DNA of 64,000 bases from Desulforhabdus sp. TSK (lineage in GTDB: Bacteria > Desulfobacterota > Syntrophobacteria > Syntrophobacterales > Syntrophobacteraceae): the NCBI RefSeq assembly GCF_022836495.1, contig NZ_BQXM01000004.1:62001-126000 (forward strand), read 5' to 3'. Positions 53,010 to 62,928 of this stretch are shown piece by piece. Position 1 is the first letter of the stretch. Each line of letters starts with the position of its first letter. A program made the translations under genes and the position numbers. The notes under the pieces were generated by a model, which was given only the letters and a program-made list of their open reading frames with translations, had not been told where the DNA came from and searched no databases.

Positions 53010-53381
53010 TTACCACGTCTGAGTTATAGAATCGGGCGTAACAGCCAATGTGGCGCGTAACCAATCGAATCTCGACTTTAGCAAATCAAAGTCCGGTCCA
53101 GACGTTATGAACGCTGCTTTGCCTTTGACCAGGAAGCCTGCGCCCGCTCCATGCAAACCTTGCACTTTGCTGCTCGCCAGGGTAATCAATACGTCAGGGT
53201 TGAAGGCAATATTCGACTCGGTGCGATGCATATAACCGGCAGGAATCAGCAACCGGCCATCGTCGGATATTCGAACGTAACTGGTCCACGTGTTGACCAT
53301 ATGCGGCCCATCTTGGCCCAGAGTGGCGATGGCAACGATGCCGTCTTTTTTCAGTATTTCTAGAAGTTTTTCTGGGATCAT
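53010..53381 (-). CDS. Pyridoxamine 5'-phosphate oxidase-like FMN-binding protein
   Basis: 123-aa split-barrel flavin-binding protein. MIPEKLLEILKKDGIVAIAT, GPHMVNTWTSYVRISDDGRL and IPAGYMHRTESNIAFNPDVL follow the PNPOx-like pattern for FMN contact. AAAGGAG precedes ATG 53381. Likely an F420/FMN-dependent reductase-type protein or flavin scavenger; substrate unknown. It appears intact among broken neighbours. Confidence 0.82.
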   Translation of the reverse strand: MIPEKLLEILKKDGIVAIATLGQDGPHMVNTWTSYVRISDDGRLLIPAGYMHRTESNIAFNPDVLITLASSKVQGLHGAGAGFLVKGKAAFITSGPDFDLLKSRFDWLRATLAVTPDSITQTW

Positions 53382-53854
53382 TGGAACTATCTCCTTTAAT
53401 TTGAGTGAGCATGCAGACCAATTTTATGACTGGAACAGGTTATGTTTATTCTGAACAGCAACAGAGACACACATCGAAGATATGGCATGCAAGGTCGGCT
53501 GTCACTGTATAAAGATACGCTGATTGTTGTCAGACTAGAATGAATTGAAGATCGATGAAGTGCCGCTTATTTTTTCACGAGCAGAACAGCTCACGATTGA
53601 ATGAACGATATTCTCCACCACAAGGCTCTCCCTATTTGCAGCGGCAGAGACTTTTGAGCCGGAAAAGCTATTCAATGCACCTCCAGCACTTTCACACCTC
53701 CAGTATCACCATTCTTACCGGCAACGCCGACGACAGCCGACGCACCAGGAAAGCACTGCTTCCGGATTTTCCGACGGCAACGGTGTGCCCTGCCTTAATC
53801 TCTCTTGACCAGCCGGTTCATATCTCCCGAACCCAAAAGGGCCGGGGCGTTCAT
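53382..53854. other. Intergenic region in accessory DNA
   Basis: 473 bp with no gene I can support; long frames on the plus strand here only mirror the phage-type gene beyond. No repeat or dyad stands out. Confidence 0.4.
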
Positions 53855-55330
53855 CTACCGGTACGCCGCCACAATATCCTTCGCCATTCCTCTCATCTGC
53901 CTCGGCGGTTGTTTCACGTTTTCCCGCGCCCGCGCCGAGGCCTTGAGATCGATCCTGTACTCCGGCCTCTTTTCCAGAATCATCCGGGTGTTCCACTGGT
54001 TCACCTCCCGGACGACATCCTTCATTCCCTCCTTGTCCTTTGCGTTGAACGCTTTCATGTAGGCCGTTGCAAACTCGTTTTGCTTTGCGTCCTTGAAGTT
54101 CTTGAGGTCTTCGACGGTCCAGTACACGTCGTAGGCTTTCGCGCTCGAAAGCGGCTGAAACCCGGCGCCCTTGGCAACCGCCTCCATCCCTGAAATCTTT
54201 CTTGGCCCCTTTTCTCCGGGGATGTTGATGGGACGCCCGGTGGCCGCCGTCTGCCCCTCGGCCCAAAGCCGGTATCCCGACATGATATTCTTGACAGCAG
54301 ATGGGGCGACGGCCTCTCCAGCCCGGTAGAGATCCCCTCGCCGCACGGCATCGACTGCATCCGTGAACTGCTCGAGCATGGCCCAGGGGATGCCGATGAG
54401 GTCCCCCATGCTTGCCGAGATCTGGGAGGAAAGGCTCTGGTCCGTCTGGATCCTCCCCAGGACCGGGAGCTCCATACCGATGGACCCTCCGATATGGATT
54501 CCCACCACGGACGGAGTTCCGTACATCACGATGTCTCGCGCAAAAGCGGGCAACGCCGATCGGACGCCGGTTTCCAGGATGTCGTTCCCGAAGAGCTGGC
54601 GGATGAGAGACGCGAGCATCTTGTATAGAGGCACGGCCCCGAGCCCGCCCAGGGCCATCATGGCCATGAGGGAATAGGCGAAGGCCTTCCGGCCTTCCTT
54701 GTCCCCGTGGAGGAGCATCCACCGCCACAAGGAGAGAAGGTTGTGGGTGAAGGACCTGAAGGTGTAGGCGGTCGAAAGGAGCTTTCCTGCAGCAGTCCCC
54801 CGGAGCACCTGGGGACGGTTGGCCTTCCCATAGATGAAATGGGCGTCGTTTACGATCTCTTCGGCGAAGGCCTTCGCCTGGGCGTGGTTCATCTCCTTGC
54901 CGGGTTTGAGGCCAATCCTTGAAAGCGTCTTCTCGTTGGTCACCCTCCCACCCCTAGCCGCCCGGTAAGCCGCCAAGGCGAGGCTCATGCGGTTGTAGCG
55001 CTCCGCCATTTCCATGGGGAGTCCCATCATCTTGATGGCCTTTCCCCACATCTGCTTTTGATAGCCGCCGAGCTTCCCGGTCACTTCCGAGATAAGCTGC
55101 CCCTGGCCCCATCCCTCCCGGAACATTTCATTCAAAAACCTCTTTTCGTCGCCTGAAAGCCTGCCGCTCGCCTCAATCTTTTCCTCCGTGACCGAGGCCC
55201 TGAGATCCTTGATGGCTCCCGTCCACTCTTTCGCCGCCGAGGACATTTCCATGGAAAGCCTCGGGACCCCGGCCAGAATGTTCTGGGTGAGGTTGACGGC
55301 TGCGCTCTTCAAATTCGCTCCCAGGTACTG
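53855..55330 (-). pseudogene. Large phage-type protein, 5' end lost (PLxRFG-like)
   Basis: C-terminal ~490 residues of a much larger prophage/conjugative-element protein, helical with hydrophobic patches (YSLMAMMALGGLGAVPLYKM, then LIRQLFGND). The closest remembered family is the PLxRFG-domain polyvalent phage proteins. The N-terminal part is missing: at about 55331 the frame runs into an IS200/IS605 transposase remnant on the opposite strand. The stop at 53855 is natural. A second degraded copy of one segment occurs at 62929-63062. Confidence 0.65.
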
Positions 55331-55716
55331 GACGAAAAAAAAGGCCCTGAGGTGATAGAGTTGAATGTTCAACCCGATCACGTGCATCTGCTGGTGATGA
55401 ATCCTCCGGAAGTCAGCTTGTCGACACTGATGGGAACGATTAAGGGGCGCACAGCGATTCGCGTATTCAAGAAGTTCCCATATTTGAAACAAAGACCGTA
55501 TTGGGGGAATCACTTATGGGCTCAAGGTTATTGTGTGTATACCGTTGGCCTGGATTCGGATATGATCGGAAAATATGTTCAGCACCAAGAGCGTAAAGAG
55601 AAAGAAGCAGAAAAATAGACGCATGGGGGCAATTCAGCGTGCCTCCTCTGCTGGGGGCACGCTTCCAGCCCCCTTTCAGGGGGCAGATCAAAGCCACGTC
55701 CTCTGGGCGTGGCTTT
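55331..55716 (+). mobile_element. IS200/IS605 element remnant (TnpA C-terminal part plus right-end hairpin)
   Basis: Open frame to 55618 encodes the second half of a Y1 transposase: VQPDHVHLLVMNPPEVSLST with the HUH-type HVH, KGRTAIRVFKKFP, NHLWAQGYCVYTVG, and catalytic Tyr in YVQHQERKE. The N-terminal ~55 residues are absent. Downstream, AAAGCCACG-N9-CGTGGCTTT (55690-55716) is a typical subterminal hairpin of such elements. The remnant cuts the phage-type gene. Confidence 0.82.
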
Positions 55717-55908
55717 GCAGCGCCTTTACTGTTCAAGCAGCTTTGCTGCGCCATTTTGCGAACTGGAGGGTATCTAGCCATTTCTGGCGCATTCCCCATT
55801 TATTTACAATGCGAAACCGAGTATTAAATGGGAAAGTGTAAAATTAAATCTGGGGCATAGATTGGAGAGCAAAACTATCTGCCATAACGGATGCAATGGA
55901 GCGTTGAA

Positions 55909-56235
55909 ATGGGATCGAGAATAAAAATGACCCTTGAGCTCCCTCTGCAGCTCAAGAAAAAAGAAAAATGGGTTGTCGCGTCATGTCCCGTTCTGGATAT
56001 CGCCTCCCAAGGAGCGACTGAAGATGAAGCCAGGCGAAATCTTGCCGAGGCCCTTCATGTCTTTCTGGAATCTTGCATCGATCGCGGCACCCTTGACCAG
56101 GTGCTTAAAGAGTGCGGGTTTGAGGCCGTAGCACAAGACGCAGAAACCGAAACCGGCTCTGCCCCTGAGAGCATAATCATTCCGCTCTACCTACTCTCAA
56201 AGTTCGATGAGGGCAGAAATTGTCACCACGGATAA
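55909..56235 (+). CDS. hicB: HicB-family antitoxin
   Basis: 108-aa protein with the HicB partial RNase-H-like fold: MTLELPLQLKKKEKWVVASC, PVLDIASQGATEDEARRNLA and EALHVFLESCIDRGTLDQVL. ATG 55909 (TGGAG ahead) is preferred over the frame start at 55891. No C-terminal DNA-binding domain is obvious. It overlaps the toxin gene by 16 bp, in the antitoxin-first order. Confidence 0.87.
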   Translation: MGSRIKMTLELPLQLKKKEKWVVASCPVLDIASQGATEDEARRNLAEALHVFLESCIDRGTLDQVLKECGFEAVAQDAETETGSAPESIIIPLYLLSKFDEGRNCHHG

Positions 56236-56456
56236 CGCCAATTCACTGGAAAACGTTGGAATGCATCTTCCTGAAGGCGGGTTTCGTATTTGAAAGGCAA
56301 AGAGGCGATCATAGGTGCTACATCAAGGAAGGTTGTTTACGTCCAGTAGTGATCCCCACATACAGCGAAATTGATCCTGACATTATCCTTTCAAACATGA
56401 GAACAGCCAATCTTACCCGGGAAGATTATTTCAGATATTTAGCCGAATGCAAGTGA
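56220..56456 (+). CDS. hicA: HicA-family mRNA interferase toxin
   Basis: 78-aa double-stranded-RNA-binding-like toxin. WKTLECIFLKAGFVFERQRG, DHRCYIKEG with the conserved active-site His, VVIPTYSEIDPDIILSNMRT. Starts at TTG 56220 inside the hicB end, with GAGGG ahead. Expected to cleave mRNA when free and be neutralised by HicB. Appears intact. Confidence 0.9.
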   Translation: MSPRITPIHWKTLECIFLKAGFVFERQRGDHRCYIKEGCLRPVVIPTYSEIDPDIILSNMRTANLTREDYFRYLAECK

Positions 56457-56652
56457 ACCAGTGCGATAATGTTTTATTATCATCCCAAGATCACTGTTTA
56501 ATATCCCACCTTAGCGATATTCTTCTCATCATAAACCGAAACTGGAAATCTTCCCTTTCCATTTGATGTTTCAAAATACCTCAAGAATATTCGAAGTTTG
56601 CCGACAACTTGAGTGCACCAGCAGAACCGAAATCATCAGATGAGGAAAGAGA

Positions 56653-57444
56653 ATGCTCAGCCTTAAAAAAAAGACAGTCGAAAAACGTTCTCCGCTCAAG
56701 GTCCCTCCGCTCAGACTGCCAGGGCAGTCAGTCCAGGAAGAGATAGACAAGATATTCGAGAAATTTACTGATGTCGCCCTCTATGTGGGAATGATGACGT
56801 TCCTAGCCGTCCTCGAATGGATGAGATATTTTCACAACTCACCTCCACAGCCGGTCTTGTATTCGTTAATTGCAGTCCCGTTTTGGATCTATGGGATTTG
56901 GAGGGGTGTAGGATTCAAAAGAAAACTCCGGAATCTGAAGCAGGCAAGAGATGGCGAAAGATCGGTAGGACAGAGTCTTGAACGATTGAGGGAAAAGGGC
57001 TATCGTGTATTGCATGACATGGTGGGGAAGGGCTTCAATGTGGACCATTTGCTCATTGGTCCGACGGGAGTCTACACGGTTGAGACAAAGACAATAAGCA
57101 AACCGTCGCGAGGATCATGCGAGATCACCTATGACGGAGAGCACGTTCGCATAAACGGCTTCCAGCCGGACCGTGATCCAATAATTCAGGCCAAGGCTCA
57201 GGCAAGCTGGGTCAGGGGGCTCGTCCACGACTCAACAGGCAAAAGCGTTGATGTCCGGCCCATCGTTCTCTATCCCGGCTGGTTTGTAAAAAAGCAATGC
57301 AGAGTTGTGAAGGTATGGGTCATCAATCCGGATCAGCTTGAAAGTTATCTGAAGAATGAACAGCAAGTCCTTGGGCCCAGTGACATCCATTTGGTAGAGT
57401 ATGCTATGACTTTCCACATGCGGAACGCATCCAATGGGAAATAA
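56653..57444 (+). CDS. NERD-domain membrane protein
   Basis: 263 aa: a soluble N-terminus, two membrane segments (ALYVGMMTFLAVLEWM and VLYSLIAVPFWIYGIWRGV), then a nuclease-related NERD domain (GERSVGQSLERLREKGYRVL, NVDHLLIGPTGVYTVETKTI) with the Glu-x-Lys and Asp residues typical of restriction-like nucleases. NERD proteins are often linked to mobile elements or defence. GAGGAAAG before ATG. Confidence 0.87.
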   Translation: MLSLKKKTVEKRSPLKVPPLRLPGQSVQEEIDKIFEKFTDVALYVGMMTFLAVLEWMRYFHNSPPQPVLYSLIAVPFWIYGIWRGVGFKRKLRNLKQARDGERSVGQSLERLREKGYRVLHDMVGKGFNVDHLLIGPTGVYTVETKTISKPSRGSCEITYDGEHVRINGFQPDRDPIIQAKAQASWVRGLVHDSTGKSVDVRPIVLYPGWFVKKQCRVVKVWVINPDQLESYLKNEQQVLGPSDIHLVEYAMTFHMRNASNGK

Positions 57445-57486
57445 TCTGGACTCTATATTTGCAGGGAGCCCCAGCGGAGTTTCGAT

Positions 57487-57624
57487 ATGAAAGAATTGAT
57501 CATTTTGTTTCTGCTCCTTACGCTTGCCGGCTGTGCAGTTAGCGAGACCAGCAGGCAGAGCGATCCACAGGTGTCGTATGGAGGAACCTTTCGAACAAGA
57601 ACTGGATCCAGTCATGGCATGTAG
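57487..57624 (+). CDS. Small lipoprotein
   Basis: 45-aa open frame with a classic type II signal peptide: MKELIILFLLLTLAGC, lipobox LAGC, then a short polar tail. GCGGAG seven bases before ATG. It resembles entericidin-like or lysis-type small lipoproteins only in size; function unknown. Confidence 0.55.
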   Translation: MKELIILFLLLTLAGCAVSETSRQSDPQVSYGGTFRTRTGSSHGM

Positions 57625-57643
57625 CGTGAGTGGGTAATAGACT

Positions 57644-58414
57644 ATGAGCGTCCACCAGCACAAAGACGGCCGATGGTTTTGCACCTTCCATGAGGAAGGC
57701 AAGAAGAAGTTCAAATAATTCGGGCGGGGTGACATCGCCGAGCACCAGGGCAGGCGGTTCGATGAGGAAACAAAGAGGAGCCGCGGCAAGCTTTGGGTTG
57801 ATGGCGGCATCACTATTGAAGAGCTTTGCCGGAAATACCATGTACAGCACCCGGTTCGGGAAAGTACAGCCGACAGCGACTTTTACCGGTTGGACAGGAT
57901 CATTCTTCCCATTCTGGGGCGCCTTCAGGCTGAAACTCTGTCCACGCAGCAGCTGAACGAATACATCCAGAAACGCCTGACTGAAGGGAAGAAGCGAGGG
58001 ACTGTTATCAGGGAGATTACAATCCTCAAGGCCGCTTTCAATTGGGCGGAATTACAGGATCCGCCATTGATCCAACGAAATCCCCTTTCGAAATACACCG
58101 TCCCTAAAGCACGAGACGGGGAGATCCCCACACGACCTACAGAAGAGGAAGTGGATCGCATTCTCAGAAATGCTCCGGATCATTTGATTCGTGCAATCGG
58201 GATCCATTGGTACTGCGGCGTTCGCCCTGGAGGAGAAGTCACCAGGATCTGCTGGGCCGATGTGGATTTTTCTGCAGATGAATTAAGGATTGTGAGCGCA
58301 CAGAAGGGTGGGCCCCAAACGCGCTACATCCCCATTCATGCAGATTTGCGAGATTTGCTGCTTTCTTGGAAGGAGATGGACCGTAAGAATGTTGGGGTCA
58401 ATAAGGGTCAGTAG
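57644..58414 (+). pseudogene. Tyrosine recombinase (phage integrase), interrupted and truncated
   Basis: Start ATG 57644 encodes the arm-binding segment (HQHKDGRWFCTFHEEGKKKF). An in-frame TAA at 57716-57718 then replaces the Tyr usual before FGRGDIAEHQG. The same frame continues through the core-binding domain and the first catalytic Arg region (WYCGVRPGGEVTRICWADVD, then GGPQTRYIPIHADLRDLL). The HxxR and nucleophile Tyr are missing because the sequence changes to the 130-bp repeat at 58398. Not functional. Confidence 0.85.
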
Positions 58415-58530
58415 AATAGGACCTACAGGGGCTCATATCTCCGAGATTCTCACAGATCTGGATTGAAATATGGGTGGAGCAGAGGATCATTTTTTTCAAC
58501 ACGCTCAGAATCCGATACAGAGGAGAGTAA
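58398..58530 (+). repeat. Diverged ~130-bp direct repeat, copy B
   Basis: Second copy of the repeat at 50152-50280; its first bases TCAATAAGGGTCAGT form the truncated end of the integrase. The location at an integrase breakpoint suggests the repeat is, or marks, a recombination or insertion boundary. Confidence 0.7.
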
Positions 58531-59445
58531 TCCAGAACATACTACACGCGGCTGTTTGACGAGGTCACGTTAGGCGGATTGTGGAATGGCTTTTACGGCA
58601 TGGTTCTGGTGACACCGGTTTGACTGGAAGGCCAAGCCTCGAAGATCTTGCCCATGCAATTATGCAACAGGCTTGGGCTCGAGCTTGGCCTCTTCAGCAA
58701 CTACGATCCGCCTGAATGAGGTCGAAATGTGACCCATGAAGACCGAATTTTTTTCCCTTGACACCGACAGGGGACAGAGTAATCTGACGTGCGCATCGTA
58801 GCCCCACCATACTGGGTATTCCGAGGCAAACTTGAAGACCGAGCCTTGGTGAGCGAGGCTCTCGTGTAACATACAGGCCACTGTCCAAAAGCATCCAAAG
58901 ACTCGGTGGGCCAGGGTAGAACTGGCGCTCCCGGATTGGAGGTTTGCCTAAGGTGACTCAGGTGACAAACGCCGTACACGGCGCTGCTGCTGAAGCTTGA
59001 ACGAGTGGGATATCCGGGTCTGGTTTGAGGCCATCCGACGGACTTCAAGTTTAGGCGTTCAGACACTTTCTCCGCTACACGGCTGAGGGGAAGGACCCTC
59101 TCATTTTCTCTTTTGGCCTATCAGCCAACCTTTTGGAATAGAGACATTGAAAGACAAAGAAGACCAGCCTCCCAGTAGAGGCGATTCGAACACTAGCATG
59201 TGGAAGTGGCATCCGTGATACGATAGTCTACATTTTCCTCCCTTATCGGCTCACCCGCTCGCTTCTTCCACGACTCATAGGTGGTGACAGCGGAGGGTGT
59301 AAGGCGATCCGACTTCTTCCTGGAAACATCCCAATAGAAGCCGCCCTTTTTTCTGTCCCATGTCTGCAGATGGCAACCCTTCGACGGCTGAGATTCGCCT
59401 CGTTTAGACGGCTAACTTTGTCCTTTTCGAATGGGAGGAAGGGCG
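58531..59445. other. Gene-poor region in accessory DNA
   Basis: About 0.9 kb between the integrase remnant and the ATPase gene. Several short frames exist on both strands, none with family features or a ribosome site. I looked for a magnesium riboswitch (M-box) ahead of the ATPase and could not recognise one. Probably decayed element DNA plus the ATPase promoter. Confidence 0.4.
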
Positions 59446-62109
59446 ATGATCATGCAGTTTCTGGAGAGGTTTTCCAAACGTTCGGTCTCTGATTCCCTCA
59501 AGCCGAGAGCATTACAGGATGCAGGCGAGCTCGAGCGCCGCTTGCTCGATATCTGTACAATCCCAATCCAAGACGCACTTCGTGCACTTGAAACCGGTCT
59601 CCGAGGCTTGAGCCAAGAAGAGGGCGAGCGCCGTCTCGGCGAGTTCGGTCCAAATGAGCTGGCACACACCAGACGCAGGAGCTTCTTGAGTGAGATTTTT
59701 CAGCGATGCAAAAGCCCTCTGGTTCTGCAACTCCTGATCATTGCCATTGTCTCTGGTTGCATCGGTGAAATTAAATCCGCCGTTATCGTGACCGCCATGG
59801 TGCTCCTGAGCGTGGGACTTTCTTATATCCTGGATCGACGCTCCACCAATGCCGTCGAGTCGCTTGGGAAACGCGTGCAGTCGCGCACACTGGTGTTGCG
59901 AAACGGTAAAGAAGTAGAGGTCAAGATATCGGAGGTTGTGCCTGGCGATGTTGTCGTATTGCATGCAGGCTCGATTGTCCCGGCAGACTTGCGTCTTCTC
60001 TCCGCCAAAGACTTCTTCGTAAGCCAGTCCGCGCTCTCCGGAGAGTCCATGGCTGTCGAGAAAACTGCCAATGGAGCTCAGGGCCACACCACCGTGCTGG
60101 AACTGCCGAATGCGTGCTTTTTCGGAAGCAGTGTCAACAGCGGCGCGGCTCGGGGGGTCGTGGTGCACACCGGGACGCGGACCATTTTCGGCTCCATCTC
60201 GCAACGCCTCACCGAGCGTCGTGAGGAGACCAGTTTCGATAGAGGAGTGCGATCCTTCACCTGGCTCATGATCCGATTCATGGTCGTCATGGTTTGTGCG
60301 GTGTTTTCTATCGTCGGCATGACCAAAGGCAACTGGGAGGAGGCTCTTTTGTTCGCCTTGTCGATAGCTGTGGGCCTCACACCTGAAATGCTGCCAATGA
60401 TCGTGACCGTGAACCTCGCCAAGGGGGCGCTCACCATGGCCAAAAAGAAGGTCATCGTGAAGCGGCTGCCAGCCATACAGAACTTTGGGGCCATAGACGT
60501 CCTTTGCACGGATAAGACGGGGACACTCACTCAGGATAGAGTTATCCTCAAGCGACATATGGATATCGTCGGGCACGAAAGCGAGGACGTTCTGAACTAT
60601 GCGTATCTCAACAGCTATTACCAGACTGGAATGCGCAATCTGATCGACCGCGCGATACTCGAGCACACCGATCTGAATGTGGAAGAGAACTGTACCCTCG
60701 TAGACGAGCTGCCCTTTGACTTTCAGCGCCGCCGCATGTCGGTCGTGGTCGATTACGAGGGCGATCACGTTCTCATCTGTAAGGGAGCGGTCGAAGAGAT
60801 CTATGCTATTTGCGGCCAGTATCAGAATGGCGACGAAGTCTATCCGCTGATCGACATGATTCGGGAGGATCTTTTCGAGGACGTGGAGGAACTCAACAAG
60901 GACGGCTACCGGGTTCTGGGCATCGCCTATCGCGAGTTCCCACGAGAACGGACCACCTACACGGTAACCGACGAGAGTGATCTGATCCTGCTGGGCTACA
61001 TCCTGTTCTTCGATCCCCCGAAGGATTCGGCCGCCGAGGCGGTTAAGCTTCTCAAGGAAACAGGAGTCGAGGTCAAGGTGCTCACCGGCGACAATGGTTT
61101 GGTCACCGGCAAGGTCTGCCGGGATGTGGGCCTTATAGTGGACAGGATGGTCACAGGTGCAGACCTCTCGGAACTCTCGAAGGACCGGTTTTCCCAGATC
61201 GTAAGGGAGGCGGATGTTTTCGTCAAAGTCACTCCGGCCCAAAAGGAGCAGATCGTTCGAGAGTTGAGAAGCAATGGCCATGTAGTGGGATTCATGGGAG
61301 ACGGCATCAACGATGCGCCTGCTCTCAAATCTGCTGATGTGGGCATTTCCGTGGATTCGGGCGTTGACGTAGCCAAGGAGGCCGCGGACATCGTGCTCCT
61401 TGAGAAGAGCCTCCTCGTCCTGGAAGAGGGAATCATTGAGGGAAGAAAGGTCTTTGCAAACATCGTCAAGTACATCCGCATGGGAGCCAGCTCGAACTTT
61501 GGAAACATGTTCAGCGTGGTCGGCGCAAGCTATCTCCTGCCTTTTTTGCCGATGCTTCCCGTACAGGTCTTGACAAACAACCTTCTCTACGACTTCTCCC
61601 AGACGGGAATTCCTGCCGACAACGTGGATCAGGAACAGATCGCAAAGCCGCTCAAATGGCATATTGGGAACATCAAGCGATTCATGGTTTTCATCGGACC
61701 GGTAAGTTCCATCTTTGACTACGCGACTTTTGGATTGATGTGGTTCTTTTTCCACTGCAGCGGTTTCAACGATCCATCGATGGGGGCCGCTCAGAAAGGC
61801 GAGCTCGCGAGCCTGTTCCAGACAGGATGGTTTGTGGAATCGCTCCTGACCCAGACGCTCATCGTCCACATCATCCGGACCAGGAAAATACCCTTTTTCA
61901 GAAGCAGCGCATCACTGCCGATGACGCTGACTACCCTGACCATCATGGCGATCGGTGCGTGGCTTCCCTATTCACCTTTTGCCGGAGCGCTCGGCATGGT
62001 TCCACTACCCCTCATTTACTGGGCATGGATCGCGGCGTTCCTCTTTTTATACGCGACGCTCACGCATATCGTGAAGACTTGGTTTTTCAATCGCTACGGA
62101 GGTAGTTGA
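59446..62109 (+). CDS. mgtA: P-type ATPase, Mg2+-importing (MgtA/MgtB type)
   Basis: Type IIIB P-type ATPase (887 aa), expected to bring Mg2+ into the cytoplasm from the periplasm. Actuator SGESMAVEK, phosphorylation site DVLCTDKTGTLTQD, nucleotide-binding CKGAVEE, hinge GDGINDAPALKSADVGIS, helix 4 AVGLTPEMLPMIVT with MgtA-type residues, and NNLLYDFSQTGIP in helix 6, a hallmark of the MgtA group. ATG 59446 with GGAGGAAGG ahead; 59431 and 59452 are alternatives. A PTS-EIIA-like gene follows 2 bp later. Confidence 0.92.
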   Translation: MIMQFLERFSKRSVSDSLKPRALQDAGELERRLLDICTIPIQDALRALETGLRGLSQEEGERRLGEFGPNELAHTRRRSFLSEIFQRCKSPLVLQLLIIAIVSGCIGEIKSAVIVTAMVLLSVGLSYILDRRSTNAVESLGKRVQSRTLVLRNGKEVEVKISEVVPGDVVVLHAGSIVPADLRLLSAKDFFVSQSALSGESMAVEKTANGAQGHTTVLELPNACFFGSSVNSGAARGVVVHTGTRTIFGSISQRLTERREETSFDRGVRSFTWLMIRFMVVMVCAVFSIVGMTKGNWEEALLFALSIAVGLTPEMLPMIVTVNLAKGALTMAKKKVIVKRLPAIQNFGAIDVLCTDKTGTLTQDRVILKRHMDIVGHESEDVLNYAYLNSYYQTGMRNLIDRAILEHTDLNVEENCTLVDELPFDFQRRRMSVVVDYEGDHVLICKGAVEEIYAICGQYQNGDEVYPLIDMIREDLFEDVEELNKDGYRVLGIAYREFPRERTTYTVTDESDLILLGYILFFDPPKDSAAEAVKLLKETGVEVKVLTGDNGLVTGKVCRDVGLIVDRMVTGADLSELSKDRFSQIVREADVFVKVTPAQKEQIVRELRSNGHVVGFMGDGINDAPALKSADVGISVDSGVDVAKEAADIVLLEKSLLVLEEGIIEGRKVFANIVKYIRMGASSNFGNMFSVVGASYLLPFLPMLPVQVLTNNLLYDFSQTGIPADNVDQEQIAKPLKWHIGNIKRFMVFIGPVSSIFDYATFGLMWFFFHCSGFNDPSMGAAQKGELASLFQTGWFVESLLTQTLIVHIIRTRKIPFFRSSASLPMTLTTLTIMAIGAWLPYSPFAGALGMVPLPLIYWAWIAAFLFLYATLTHIVKTWFFNRYGGS

Positions 62110-62111
62110 TC

Positions 62112-62915
62112 ATGGACGCGTTGCTCGATGCACTGCAGGAAGGCAGGCTCATTGAGCTGCCCGATAACAACAAGGAAGCCGCTTTACAGTTCCTTGCCCA
62201 TATTATGGAGGCGAACCCCTCTCTTCCTGCAGGAACCGATGTCGTGGGGCTGGTCTTGGCGAGAGAGCGCACAGCTAATTCAACGCTTGGACGAGGATGG
62301 GCCTGCCCTCATGCGCGGGTCCCCTTTGAGGAAGACCTCCTCTGCGTTGTGGGCTGGAGTCCTAAAGGTATCGATTATGGCGCTTCCGATGGGATTTCGG
62401 TATCAATTATTGCCATGTATCTGGTGCCCGAAAACCAGCGGAACCATTTCCTCCGAGAAGTCTCCATGGTGGCCAAAACCCTGAAGGCTTATCCCGAGCC
62501 TCAAAAGCTGAGTCTCGCCAATGAGCTCAACGAGGTCCGTGAGCACCTGCTCGATTTGATGACTTCCAGCAAGGAAATGGCTGTTCCTGACTTGCGTGCA
62601 AGGATGATCCAGTTGCAGGCAAGGCAAGCAGCCGCTGCTATACCGGCGTACGATCTGGCAAACCTTGTCGTCGAACCAGTAACCATCGTCACAGGTCCGG
62701 GCATCGAGCACATCGTTCTTGCCCAGGATCGTCACCTCGTGGAATATCTTGATTCCGCTCACGGCTTGGTCGATGGGCTCGCAACCGATGGGATGTTTCA
62801 AAACGGAGGATGGCGCATTCTTAAGCGGGGAGCGACAACCTACCAGGAGGACCGGGTTTTATACGACTGCCTGGCCATAAGAGCTGCAGGCGGCAATTCG
62901 ATAGTTCTCAGGTAA
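62112..62915 (+). CDS. PTS EIIA-type-2-domain protein linked to mgtA
   Basis: 267-aa cytosolic protein. Its N-terminal ~150 residues match the EIIA fructose/Ntr fold: ARERTANSTLGRGWACPHAR holds the His normally phosphorylated by HPr-like proteins, followed by WSPKGIDYGASDGISVSIIA and NHFLREVSMVAKTL. The remaining ~100 residues are not recognised and carry a TGPGIEHIVLAQDRHLVEYL segment. It has no EIIB/EIIC partner here. GGAGG nine bases before ATG 62112. Close coupling to mgtA suggests it regulates Mg2+ uptake, as EIIA-Ntr does for K+ transport in enterics; that is inference. Confidence 0.8.
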   Translation: MDALLDALQEGRLIELPDNNKEAALQFLAHIMEANPSLPAGTDVVGLVLARERTANSTLGRGWACPHARVPFEEDLLCVVGWSPKGIDYGASDGISVSIIAMYLVPENQRNHFLREVSMVAKTLKAYPEPQKLSLANELNEVREHLLDLMTSSKEMAVPDLRARMIQLQARQAAAAIPAYDLANLVVEPVTIVTGPGIEHIVLAQDRHLVEYLDSAHGLVDGLATDGMFQNGGWRILKRGATTYQEDRVLYDCLAIRAAGGNSIVLR

Positions 62916-62928
62916 CGAAGGTTGATGG

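Noticed and set aside
55352-55513. First ~60 codons of the 552-codon minus-strand frame as part of the phage protein
   Set aside because: This stretch is antisense to the IS200/IS605 transposase remnant; the phage protein homology begins only near 55330.
57716-57718. Recoding of the integrase stop
   Set aside because: The codon is TAA and the gene also lacks its catalytic C-terminus.
59101-59445. M-box magnesium riboswitch ahead of mgtA
   Set aside because: I could not find the conserved M-box core sequences; a covariance-model search (Rfam M-box) would settle it.
59512-61869. 785-codon minus-strand ORF opposite mgtA
   Set aside because: Mirror frame of a GC-rich coding gene; no family motifs, while the plus strand encodes a complete P-type ATPase.
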